A DNA stretch of 28,455 nucleotides from JBFXDI01 sp050181295 (GTDB lineage: Bacteria; Pseudomonadota; Alphaproteobacteria; Rhizobiales; Aestuariivirgaceae): the NCBI GenBank assembly GCA_050181295.1, contig JBFXDI010000044.1:1-28455 (forward strand), in the 5' to 3' direction. This document shows positions 22,363-28,455 of the stretch, piece by piece. How positions within the stretch are numbered: position 1 is the first letter of the stretch; every line of letters begins with the position of its first letter. The notes under the pieces were generated by a model, which saw only the letters and a program-made list of their open reading frames with translations, did no database searches and was not told the origin of the DNA. Position numbers and translations under genes: made by a program.

Positions 22363-22793
22363 TGCGCCCATTGTCCCCTATGTGCGGCCTTGGCTCCGTC
22401 GGAAGCCTCGATATAGGCGGCGTCCGCGCCCTCCCCCGGCCTGGCAATCCCCTCCTCCAGGAGCTTGCGGCCCAGATCCTCGCCCGAGGCCGTGCGGCAG
22501 CGGGCAAGGAAGAAGCCATGACCAAGACGCGATAGCTTATCGCAGGAGAGCGGCTCGGCGCCGATCCACTGGCGGAGCGCCTCGGCAGCGGCATCCCCGC
22601 AGACCGAAGCGCCACAACGGGCATCGCCGCCCACCTCCACGCCCTGAAGCCTGTAGCGGGCGCCGCCGATCGCCACCGTCACCTCGTCTCGAACATCCGC
22701 CGGCCCGCTCACCGTCTCCGCCGCCGCAGCGCCGGTGCCGGCCGGACCGAGCGCCATCATTCCCACGAGCGCAATCATCCGCAACTTCGTCAT
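22359..22793 (-). CDS. Secreted thermonuclease-like (SNase-fold) protein
   Basis: A 144-residue protein with a signal peptide (MTKLRMIALVGMMALG ... AAAAE, residues 1-26). A short domain follows whose pattern fits staphylococcal-nuclease-like proteins: VAIGGARYRLQGVEV, four cysteines (60, 65, 84, 99), FFLARCR, DLGRKLLEEGIARP, and the closing AKAAHRGQWAQ that matches the usual A-K-A-G-W ending. The first catalytic arginine may be in RYRLQG, but the acidic catalytic position near EVGGDARC is not clearly kept, so activity is doubtful. The start at ATG 22793 overlaps the cytochrome c stop as ATGA, and its own stop overlaps the dehydratase start the same way. The cysteines and secretion signal point to the periplasm. 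Confidence 0.7.
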   Translation of the reverse strand: MTKLRMIALVGMMALGPAGTGAAAAETVSGPADVRDEVTVAIGGARYRLQGVEVGGDARCGASVCGDAAAEALRQWIGAEPLSCDKLSRLGHGFFLARCRTASGEDLGRKLLEEGIARPGEGADAAYIEASDGAKAAHRGQWAQ

Positions 22794-23140
22794 TCGTAGT
22801 GGTCCGTCGATTTGACGTAGGCCTGGATGGCCCACACCTCGTCCGGAGACAGGCGCAGGCCGAAGGCCGGCATGGTCGTTCCCTTGCGGCCGTTGATGGC
22901 GACCTCGAGGAACTGCTCGTCCGAGATGGACGAGGCGAAGAGGTTCGGCCCCCTTCCGCCCTGGCTCAGGTGACAGATGTAGCAGATGGTGCGGTAGAGG
23001 GTGCGGCCCTCCTCGATCGCATGGCTGTCGCCGGCGAGCGGGTTGGTCAATGCATCCTCCGCCCTCGCACCATCCGGGATGAAGGAGGCCGCCGCGGCGA
23101 GAAGCGCCGCGACGACCGTCAGCACCGGCCTACTTGGCAT
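22790..23140 (-). CDS. Periplasmic class I cytochrome c
   Basis: A 116-residue single-heme cytochrome. A signal peptide (1-27, ending GARA) precedes the heme-attachment motif CYICH at 53-57. GPNLF follows at about 64-68, and the distal ligand is M90 in the TTMPAFGLRLSP segment, with a closing helix VWAIQAYVKS. This is the standard class I layout. Its gene overlaps the end of the PQQ dehydrogenase gene by 11 bases, so it is very probably the electron acceptor of that enzyme, as XoxG or ExaB are for theirs. ATG at 23140 is the first in frame. It is followed, with ATGA overlap, by the nuclease-like gene. Confidence 0.92.
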   Translation of the reverse strand: MPSRPVLTVVAALLAAAASFIPDGARAEDALTNPLAGDSHAIEEGRTLYRTICYICHLSQGGRGPNLFASSISDEQFLEVAINGRKGTTMPAFGLRLSPDEVWAIQAYVKSTDHYE

Positions 23141-24878
23141 AGACGGGCAGCGCCGTCTCGATGATCTGCGGGTTCATGGAGTCGGACTCCTTAAGCTCGC
23201 CGTCCACAGAGAACACCCACAGCATGCCGCCCTTCGGACCCGAGAAGTAGAAGCTCGGGTCGCCGCCGAGGCCCGACAGGATGGCGACATACTGCTTGCC
23301 GTCCATCTCGTAGGTGACGGGCGAGGCGTTGATGCCGGAACCGGTCTGGAACTTCCAGAGCAGCTTGCCGCTGTCGGCATCCACCGCCATGAAGTGGCCA
23401 AGCTGATCGCCCGTGAACAGGAGCCCGGCCTTGGTCGCCAGCACGCCCGAGAACATGGGCAGCGTGCTCGGCAGCTCCCACAGCCATTTCTTCTGCGCCA
23501 GGTCGAAGGCCTTGAGGTAGCCCGTCTTCTCCTTGTGCCTATACATCTGGTAGTCGACGCCCATGTAGAGCGAGCCCGGCTTGTAGACGACGTCCTTCGC
23601 CTTCCAGGCCTTGAGCGACATCACCCAGTCGTTGGTGTTGAGATAGACGATGCCCTTTTCCGGATTGGTGGCGATGGGGAACCAATTGGTGCCGCCTTCA
23701 AGGCCTGGCACGATGGGCTCGATCTTCTCGCCGCCGCTCTTGGCTTTCTTCGTCTCGTCGACATTGGGTCGGCCGGTCGTCGGATCGATGCCCTTGGTCC
23801 AGTTGATGCCTTCGATCGTGGCGGCGGCATAGATGAACTCGCCCGTCACACGGTCGATCACGTAGAGGAAGCCGTTGCGGTTCGCCTGCACGGCGACCTT
23901 GCGCGGCTTGCCGTCGATGGTTACGTCCATGAGCGCCGGGGCATTGTTGCCGTCGTAGTCCCAGGCGTCGTTGGGCGTGTACTGGAAGCCCCACTTGATC
24001 TCGCCGTTGTCCGGGTTGATGGCGAGCAGCGAGCAGCTCCACTTGTTGTCGCCCTTGCGGAGGTCGGAGTTCCAGGGGCCGGGGTTGCCGGTGCCCCAGT
24101 AGAGCGTGTTCGTCTCCGGATCGTAGGCGCCGGTCTGCCACGTGCTGGCGCCGCCCGTCTTCCACGTTTCGCCGGGCCAGGTGTCATGGTCCTTCTCGCC
24201 CGGTCCCGGAATGGTGTGGCGGGTCCACTTCTCCTCGCCGGTCTTGGCGTCATAGGCCCGCACGTATCCGCGCACGCCGTATTCCGCACCAGCGATGCCG
24301 GTGATCACCATGTCGTTGACGACGAGCGGCGCACCGGTCGATGCGTAGGCGTTCTTCCACTCGTCGATCTTCTTCTCCCAGGCGACGGAGCCGTCCTTCA
24401 TGTTAAGGGCGACGAGACGGGCGTCGAGCGTGCCGACATAGACCTTGTCGCCCCACATCGCGAGGCCGCGGTTGACGGGGCCGCAGCAGAGCACCGCCTC
24501 GAGCCCGTCCTCGTATTTGGGCTCCCAGTACCAGCGCACCGTGCCGGTGCGGGCGTCCAGCGCGAAGACCCGCGCATAGTCGCCGGTGAAGTAGAGCGTT
24601 CCGTCGCGATAAAGGGGCGTCGATTCCAGCCCGGCGAACTTGCCGCCGGTGGAATAGGAGAAGACGGGCTTGAGGCTCGCCACGTTCTCCTTCGTGATCT
24701 TGTCCAGCGGGCTGAAGCGCTGGTTCAGGTAGTTGCGGCCATACATCAGCCACTCGCCGGCATTGGACTGGGCCTGGAGCAGATCCTGGCCCGTCACCTC
24801 GCCGGCGGTCGCGGAGAGCGGATAGCAAAACAGACAAGCGGCGAGCATAAGCGCCGCCGAAAAACCTGGACGACACAT
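23130..24878 (-). CDS. PQQ-dependent alcohol dehydrogenase, lanthanide-type metal site
   Basis: A 582-residue periplasmic quinoprotein of the methanol/ethanol dehydrogenase family, an eight-bladed propeller oxidising primary alcohols with PQQ. The signal peptide covers about residues 1-26. Diagnostic sites: the adjacent cysteines C131-C132 (AVLCCGPVNRG) that form the vicinal disulfide against PQQ; metal ligands E199 (GAEYGVRG) and N265 (YWGTGNPGPWN); catalytic D307; and D309 two residues on (WDYDG). The catalytic arginine is near R334. In XoxF and ExaF the second aspartate coordinates a lanthanide, whereas calcium enzymes have alanine or serine there, so a rare-earth cofactor is predicted. 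The start at ATG 24878 has GGGAGG six bases upstream. It heads the four-gene operon. The substrate is not fixed by sequence, and pqq synthesis genes are not in the window. Confidence 0.93.
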   Translation of the reverse strand: MCRPGFSAALMLAACLFCYPLSATAGEVTGQDLLQAQSNAGEWLMYGRNYLNQRFSPLDKITKENVASLKPVFSYSTGGKFAGLESTPLYRDGTLYFTGDYARVFALDARTGTVRWYWEPKYEDGLEAVLCCGPVNRGLAMWGDKVYVGTLDARLVALNMKDGSVAWEKKIDEWKNAYASTGAPLVVNDMVITGIAGAEYGVRGYVRAYDAKTGEEKWTRHTIPGPGEKDHDTWPGETWKTGGASTWQTGAYDPETNTLYWGTGNPGPWNSDLRKGDNKWSCSLLAINPDNGEIKWGFQYTPNDAWDYDGNNAPALMDVTIDGKPRKVAVQANRNGFLYVIDRVTGEFIYAAATIEGINWTKGIDPTTGRPNVDETKKAKSGGEKIEPIVPGLEGGTNWFPIATNPEKGIVYLNTNDWVMSLKAWKAKDVVYKPGSLYMGVDYQMYRHKEKTGYLKAFDLAQKKWLWELPSTLPMFSGVLATKAGLLFTGDQLGHFMAVDADSGKLLWKFQTGSGINASPVTYEMDGKQYVAILSGLGGDPSFYFSGPKGGMLWVFSVDGELKESDSMNPQIIETALPVYAK

Positions 24879-24889
24879 CGTACACCTCC

Positions 24890-24918
24890 CATGGGGCACC
24901 AAATTGGGTGAACCCATG
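24890..24918. promoter_or_regulatory. Nested inverted repeat between PQQ dehydrogenase and tctC
   Basis: CATGGG (24890-24895) and CCCATG (24913-24918) flank a 14-bp imperfect palindrome CACC-A-AATT-G-GGTG (24897-24910). As DNA it is a candidate operator in the shared upstream region. As RNA it could form a hairpin in the 5' leader of the dehydrogenase gene; its outer arm abuts the GGGAGG ribosome site (24884-24889). The regulator is unknown. Confidence 0.4.
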
Positions 24919-25030
24919 CACGATAGGTCCGGCCTTAGTCTAATGTCGAGGCCACGAGGCTCCGGTTTTCGGTTGACGCTGCGCGTCCCGCGCGGTTCTG
25001 ATACGTCCAACAAGCATAACGGGAGGAAAC

Positions 25031-25990
25031 ATGCGCAAGCTCATCATTGCCCTGGCGCTTTGCCTCATGCCGTCGCTCGCGATGGCGGAGTACCCGGAGC
25101 GCACCATCACCATCGTTGTGCCCTTCTCGGCCGGCGGCCCGACCGACACGGTCACCCGCCTCGTCGCGGAGGCCATGGGCAAGGAACTCGGCCAGCAGCT
25201 GATCGTGGAGAACGTCGGAGGCGCCGGCGGCACGCTCGGCGCGGGACGCGTCGCCAAGGCGGAAGCCGACGGCTACACGCTGCTCCTTCATCATATCGGC
25301 ATGTCGACCTCGGCGACGCTCTACCGCAAGCTTCCCTACAAGCCGCTCGAGGCCTTCGACTATGTAGGCCTCGTGACCGAGGTGCCCATGGTGATCGTGG
25401 CGCGCAAGGACTTCGAGCCGACCGACCTCAAATCGCTCGTCGAATACGTGAAGGCGAACAAGGACAAGGTCACCTATGCCAATGCCGGCATCGGCGCGGC
25501 CTCGCACCTCTGCGGCATGCTGTTCATGAGCAAGATCGAGACACCGCTCACGACCGTCCCCTACAAGGGCACGGGCCCGGCGCTCACCGACCTCATGGGC
25601 GGCCAGGTCGATTTCATGTGCGACCAGACCACCAACACCACGAACCAGATCAAGGCCGGCGAGATCAAGGCCTACGCCACCACGACGGCCGAGCGGCTCG
25701 CCGCCCTGCCCGACGTACCGACAGCCAAGGAACAGGGTGTCGATCTCCAGATCGGCATCTGGCACGGACTCTACGCGCCCAAGGGCACGCCTCCCGAGGT
25801 CATCGCGAAGCTCTCTGCGGCGCTCAAGACGGCGCTGCATGACGAGACGGTCAAGGCTCGCTTCGCCGATCTCGGCACGGCTCCCGTCTCCGACGACCAG
25901 GCGACGCCGGAAGCCCTCAAGGCTAAGCTCGAATCCGAGATCGCCTCCTGGAAGCCGGTGATCGAGGCCGCGGGCCAGTACGCGGATTGA
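25031..25990 (+). CDS. tctC: TTT-family (Bug) periplasmic solute receptor
   Basis: A 319-residue tripartite tricarboxylate transporter receptor. Signal peptide 1-19 (MRKLIIALALCLMPSLAMA). The Bug fold opens with YPERTITIVVPFSAGGPTD, whose AGG-TD loop holds a carboxylate of the ligand. Also seen: VENVGGAGGTLGAG, the second carboxylate-binding YANAGIGAASHL loop, VPYKGTGPALTDLMGGQVD, and GIWHGLYAPKGTP. Bug receptors bind citrate, other di- or tricarboxylates, aromatic acids or amino acids; the sequence does not identify which. GGGAGG lies five bases before ATG 25031. A stem-loop follows in the gap before tctB. It is divergent from the PQQ dehydrogenase, so the two units may share control. Confidence 0.93.
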   Translation: MRKLIIALALCLMPSLAMAEYPERTITIVVPFSAGGPTDTVTRLVAEAMGKELGQQLIVENVGGAGGTLGAGRVAKAEADGYTLLLHHIGMSTSATLYRKLPYKPLEAFDYVGLVTEVPMVIVARKDFEPTDLKSLVEYVKANKDKVTYANAGIGAASHLCGMLFMSKIETPLTTVPYKGTGPALTDLMGGQVDFMCDQTTNTTNQIKAGEIKAYATTTAERLAALPDVPTAKEQGVDLQIGIWHGLYAPKGTPPEVIAKLSAALKTALHDETVKARFADLGTAPVSDDQATPEALKAKLESEIASWKPVIEAAGQYAD

Positions 25991-26061
25991 GGGTGGTTCG
26001 ATTTCGCAGGGCCGGCTAGCTCGCGGTTCGCCGCGGGCATAGACCGTTACAACGACAGACA

Positions 26062-26090
26062 GGCGGATCACGCCTTGCGGCTGGTCCGCC
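26062..26090 (+). promoter_or_regulatory. Intercistronic stem-loop between tctC and tctB
   Basis: GGCGGATCA and TGGTCCGCC (26062-26070 and 26082-26090) form a nine-pair stem with one G-U pair, extended inside by GCC-TTGC-GGC. It lies 72 bases after the tctC stop and 24 before tctB. Such structures often protect the receptor mRNA so that the soluble receptor is made in excess of the membrane subunits. A smaller CGCGG-TTCG-CCGCG hairpin lies at 26022-26035. Confidence 0.5.
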
Positions 26091-26114
26091 CTACGGATGC
26101 AGGGGGAGCACCGT

Positions 26115-26570
26115 ATGACCAGCCTCAACATACGCGACGCCGCCGCGGGTGCGATCTTCCTTGTGATCGGGGCGCTTTTCGCGCTCGGCACGCTCGATCT
26201 CGATATGGGCTCGGGCCTCAAGATGGGGCCGGGCTTCTTCCCCCTTATCCTGGCCGTCACGCTCATGCTGCTTGGCCTCGGGGTGATCGGCACAGCCTTC
26301 CTGACCGCGAGCGAGCCCATCGGGACTGTTCCCTGGCGGGGGGTGGCCCTCATCCTTCTCGCCCCGGTGGTCTTCGGGCTCACGGTGCGCGGGCTTGGCC
26401 TCGTTCCCGCGCTGGCGCTCGCCACGCTCATCGCGTCCTTCGCCAGCCGGCGGATGAACCCCATTATCGCCGTCCTGGTGACGGTCGGCCTCGTCCTCTT
26501 CTGCGTCGTGGTCTTCCACTACGGGCTCGGCCTCCCCGTCCGTCTCTTCGGGCGCTGGCTCGGATACTAG
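26115..26570 (+). CDS. tctB: TTT-family small membrane subunit
   Basis: A 151-residue protein with four predicted membrane helices (about residues 10-30, 38-62, 73-95 and 110-140) and little polar sequence between. It matches TctB by size, by the MGPGFFPLILAVTLMLLGLG second helix, and by its place between the receptor and TctA. The small subunit is needed for transport but its exact role is unclear. The ATG at 26115 has GGGGGAG seven bases upstream; another ATG six codons earlier overlaps that ribosome site. The stop is 10 bases before tctA, so the two membrane subunits are surely co-translated. Confidence 0.92.
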   Translation: MTSLNIRDAAAGAIFLVIGALFALGTLDLDMGSGLKMGPGFFPLILAVTLMLLGLGVIGTAFLTASEPIGTVPWRGVALILLAPVVFGLTVRGLGLVPALALATLIASFASRRMNPIIAVLVTVGLVLFCVVVFHYGLGLPVRLFGRWLGY

Positions 26571-26580
26571 GAGAGAAGCC

Positions 26581-28083
26581 ATGGAGCTCTTCGACAACCT
26601 GGCGCTCGGCTTCTCGACCGCCCTCCTGCCCGTCAACATCCTCTACTGCTTCATCGGCGTGCTGCTCGGCACGCTGATCGGCGTGCTGCCGGGCATTGGA
26701 CCTACCGCAACCATCGCGATGCTGTTGCCGATCACGATGTCGCTCTCGCCGGCAACCTCGCTCATCATGCTCGCCGGCATCTATTACGGCGCCCAGTACG
26801 GCGGCTCCACCACCGCCATTCTCATCAACCTGCCCGGAGAATCCGCCTCAGCGGTGACGGCCATCGACGGCTACCAGATGGCGCGGCAGGGGCGCGCCGG
26901 GCCGGCGCTCGCGACCGCGGCGCTCGGCTCGTTCTTCGCGGGAACGGTGGCCACGATCATCCTCGTCCTCTTCGCGCCGCCACTCGCGCGCGCCGCCCTG
27001 AACTTCGGCGCGGCGGAGTATTTCTCGCTCATGGTGCTGGGACTCGTGACCTCCGTGGCGCTCGCGCACGGCTCGCTCATCAAGGCGCTGGCGATGATCG
27101 TGCTCGGGCTCCTGTTCGGCCTTGTCGGCTCCGACGTCGAAACCGGAACGCCTCGCTTCACCATGGGCTTCGCGGAACTCTCAGACCAGCTGAACTTCGT
27201 GGCGCTGGCGGTCGGCGTCTTCGGCATCGCCGAGATCCTGCGCAATCTGGAGAACGAGACCGACCGCGACGTGATGGTCAAGAAGGTCACGAACCTGTTT
27301 CCGAGCCGCGAGGATCTGAAGGCGATGGCCGCCCCGGTGGTGCGCGGCACTGCACTCGGCTCGCTGCTCGGCATCCTGCCGGGTGGCGGCGCCATTCTCT
27401 CCTCCTTCGCCGCCTATACGATCGAGAAGCGCATATCGAAGACACCGGAGCGCTTCGGCAAGGGAGCGATCGAGGGCGTGGCGGCGCCGGAAGCCGCCAA
27501 CAATGCCGGCGCCCAGACGTCCTTCATCCCGATGCTCACGCTCGGCATCCCAGCCAACCCCGTCATGGCGCTCATGATCGGGGCCATGATCATCAAGGGC
27601 ATCACGCCTGGCCCCCAGGTCGCGACCGACGAGCCCGCGCTCTTCTGGGGCCTCATCGCCTCGATGTGGCTGGGCAATCTGATGCTGGTCCTCCTCAACC
27701 TGCCGCTGATCGGGCTCTGGGTGAGGATGCTCACCATCCCCTACTACGTGCTCTTCCCGGCCATCATCGCCTTCTCCTGCATCGGCATCTACAGCATCAA
27801 CAGCAACGTCTTCGACCTCTATACGGTGGCGGTGTTCGGGGCGCTCGGCTACACGCTGGTGAAGCTCGGCTGCGAGCCGGCGCCGCTGCTCCTCGGCTTC
27901 GTGCTGGGGCCGTTGCTCGAGGAAAATCTGCGCCGGGCCATGATCATCTCCCGCGGCGACATGACGGTCTTCGTCACGCGGCCCATCAGCCTCGCACTGC
28001 TTCTTCTGTGCGTGGCGGTGCTGGTCGTCGTGCTCCTGCCCTCGGTCGCCAAGAAGCGCGAGCAGGTATTCCAGGAGGAATGA
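26581..28083 (+). CDS. tctA: TTT-family large membrane subunit
   Basis: A 500-residue polytopic membrane protein, the permease of the tripartite tricarboxylate transporter. It has about twelve hydrophobic segments in two halves. The first half has the conserved GVLPGIGPTATIAMLLPIT (about 35-53) and YYGAQYGGSTTAILINLPGE (about 67-86). The second half has the related LGILPGGGAILSSFAAY and EGVAAPEAANNAGAQTSFIP, plus LTLGIPANP. The two-half symmetry reflects the internal repeat known for TctA. These systems use the proton or sodium gradient. GGAGAG stands five bases before ATG 26581. The length is standard and the gene is intact. It is followed by a REP-type repeat and then fabD. Confidence 0.95.
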   Translation: MELFDNLALGFSTALLPVNILYCFIGVLLGTLIGVLPGIGPTATIAMLLPITMSLSPATSLIMLAGIYYGAQYGGSTTAILINLPGESASAVTAIDGYQMARQGRAGPALATAALGSFFAGTVATIILVLFAPPLARAALNFGAAEYFSLMVLGLVTSVALAHGSLIKALAMIVLGLLFGLVGSDVETGTPRFTMGFAELSDQLNFVALAVGVFGIAEILRNLENETDRDVMVKKVTNLFPSREDLKAMAAPVVRGTALGSLLGILPGGGAILSSFAAYTIEKRISKTPERFGKGAIEGVAAPEAANNAGAQTSFIPMLTLGIPANPVMALMIGAMIIKGITPGPQVATDEPALFWGLIASMWLGNLMLVLLNLPLIGLWVRMLTIPYYVLFPAIIAFSCIGIYSINSNVFDLYTVAVFGALGYTLVKLGCEPAPLLLGFVLGPLLEENLRRAMIISRGDMTVFVTRPISLALLLLCVAVLVVVLLPSVAKKREQVFQEE

Positions 28084-28095
28084 TCTTTGCCCTTT

Positions 28096-28194
28096 GTCAT
28101 TGCCGGGCTGGTCCCGGCAATCCATGAACACCACCATTCATAAGCGTTGTCCGAGGGTGTTCATGGATGCCCGGAACAAGTCCGGGCATGACAA
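28096..28194. repeat. Inverted pair of REP elements (BIME-like)
   Basis: Two copies of a REP-like unit face each other: 28096-28132 (GTCAT-GCCGGG-CTGGT-CCCGGC-...-CATGAACACC) and, reversed, 28156-28194. Each copy contains its own hairpin, and the copies pair with one another over the outer GTCAT and CATGAACACC segments. The 23-base interval is unrelated. It follows tctA by 12 bases and could end or protect that transcript. This sequence type is common as a dispersed repeat in Rhizobiales genomes. Confidence 0.75.
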
Positions 28195-28240
28195 TGATCA
28201 GTGCGCCGGCGGATTGGGCCGTTTGACCCGGCTTAACCAC

Positions 28241-28254
28241 TGTCAACCTTGACA
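28241..28254. promoter_or_regulatory. Dyad operator / -35 candidate upstream of fabD
   Basis: TGTCAA-CC-TTGACA, two perfect six-base arms, 32 bases before the fabD ATG. A further TTGAC at 28223-28227 precedes it. TTGACA (28249-28254) is a perfect -35 hexamer, but no good -10 is visible at the right distance. It may be an operator for a regulator of fatty-acid synthesis, or a promoter element, or both. Confidence 0.4.
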
Positions 28255-28285
28255 TGGCCCGAGCCAAGTGGTTCGTCCGCGCCTC

Positions 28286-28455
28286 ATGAAAACAGCATTC
28301 ATATTCCCGGGCCAGGGCAGCCAGCAGGTCGGCATGGGCAAGGCGATGGCGGAAACCTTTCCCGCCGCGCGCGCCGTGTTCGACGAGGTGGACGAGGCCC
28401 TCGGGCAGAAGCTCACGCAGGTCATGTGGGAAGGGCCGGAGGCGGACCTCACGCT
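28286..28455 (+). CDS. fabD: Malonyl-CoA:ACP transacylase (3' end outside window)
   Basis: The first 56 codons of FabD, which moves malonyl from CoA to acyl carrier protein to supply fatty-acid elongation. MKTAFIFPGQGSQQVGMG is the family's standard start with the conserved GQGSQ loop; ARAVFDEVDEALG and MWEGPEADLT follow. The active-site serine motif (GHSLG) lies beyond the window. ATG at 28286 is chosen from the family start. There is no clear Shine-Dalgarno sequence. In related genomes fabD is followed by fabG and acpP and lies divergent from rpsF, which here is nearly 10 kb away across the accessory block. Confidence 0.93.
   Translation, partial: MKTAFIFPGQGSQQVGMGKAMAETFPAARAVFDEVDEALGQKLTQVMWEGPEADLT

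Noticed and set aside
23001..24911. A 636-codon open frame on the plus strand opposite the PQQ dehydrogenase
   Set aside because: It is the mirror of the dehydrogenase frame; low-complexity Val/Gly/Ala/Arg-rich composition without any known motif.
24973..25004. TTGACG followed by TGATAC as a promoter for tctC
   Set aside because: The spacer is 20 bases, too long for a normal sigma-70 promoter, and the -10 match is weak.
24935..26464. A 509-codon minus-strand frame opposite tctC and tctB
   Set aside because: Arg/His/Asp-rich shadow composition; both plus-strand genes are unambiguous.

Overview
The window looks like a GC-rich alphaproteobacterial chromosome, most likely Rhizobiales/Hyphomicrobiales. 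The evidence is the high-GC coding sequence on both strands and the familiar core-gene orders: pepA-holC divergent from lptD-surA-pdxA-rsmA, convergent gmk-yicC, and rpsF-rpsR-DUF2232-rplI pointing away from fabD. I see no rRNA, tRNA, CRISPR array, phage module or insertion sequence. The few repeats are short REP-like palindromes.

Layout. 1-798: 3' part of an AstE/AspA-family zinc deacylase. 805-1765 (-): a small DUF1737 protein and a DUF1989 (urea-carboxylase-associated) protein. 1884-3224 (+): a PreA-like flavin/iron-sulfur dehydrogenase divergent from the DUF1989 gene, with an 18-bp palindrome between them. 3234-6153 (-): pepA, a small secreted SH3 protein, holC and a marR regulator in one tight operon. 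6387-11704 (+): lptD, surA, pdxA and rsmA (outer-membrane assembly, vitamin B6 synthesis, 16S rRNA methylation). 11769-14311 (+): a zinc alcohol dehydrogenase and a class III aminotransferase placed between rsmA and gmk. 14432-18466 (-): rpsF, rpsR, DUF2232, rplI, yicC, gmk.

18777-28083 is an accessory block lying between the core rpsF operon and fabD (28286, cut by the window end). It holds a cupin protein, an NQO-type flavodoxin-fold oxidoreductase, an unrecognised membrane-anchored protein, a PaiB-type FMN protein, a four-gene overlapping operon (PQQ alcohol dehydrogenase, cytochrome c, nuclease-like protein, threonine-dehydratase-like enzyme), and a complete tripartite tricarboxylate transporter tctC-tctB-tctA.

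The most interesting unit is the PQQ dehydrogenase operon. The enzyme has the extra metal-site aspartate associated with lanthanide-dependent family members. Its own cytochrome c, a nuclease-like protein and a PLP enzyme follow it with overlapping start and stop codons. Other points of note are a probably leaderless surA mRNA, a long structured rpsF leader, a DRG-repeat tail on ribosomal protein S6, and the absence of lptF/lptG from their usual place beside lptD. I found nothing that I can call a wholly new system with confidence.
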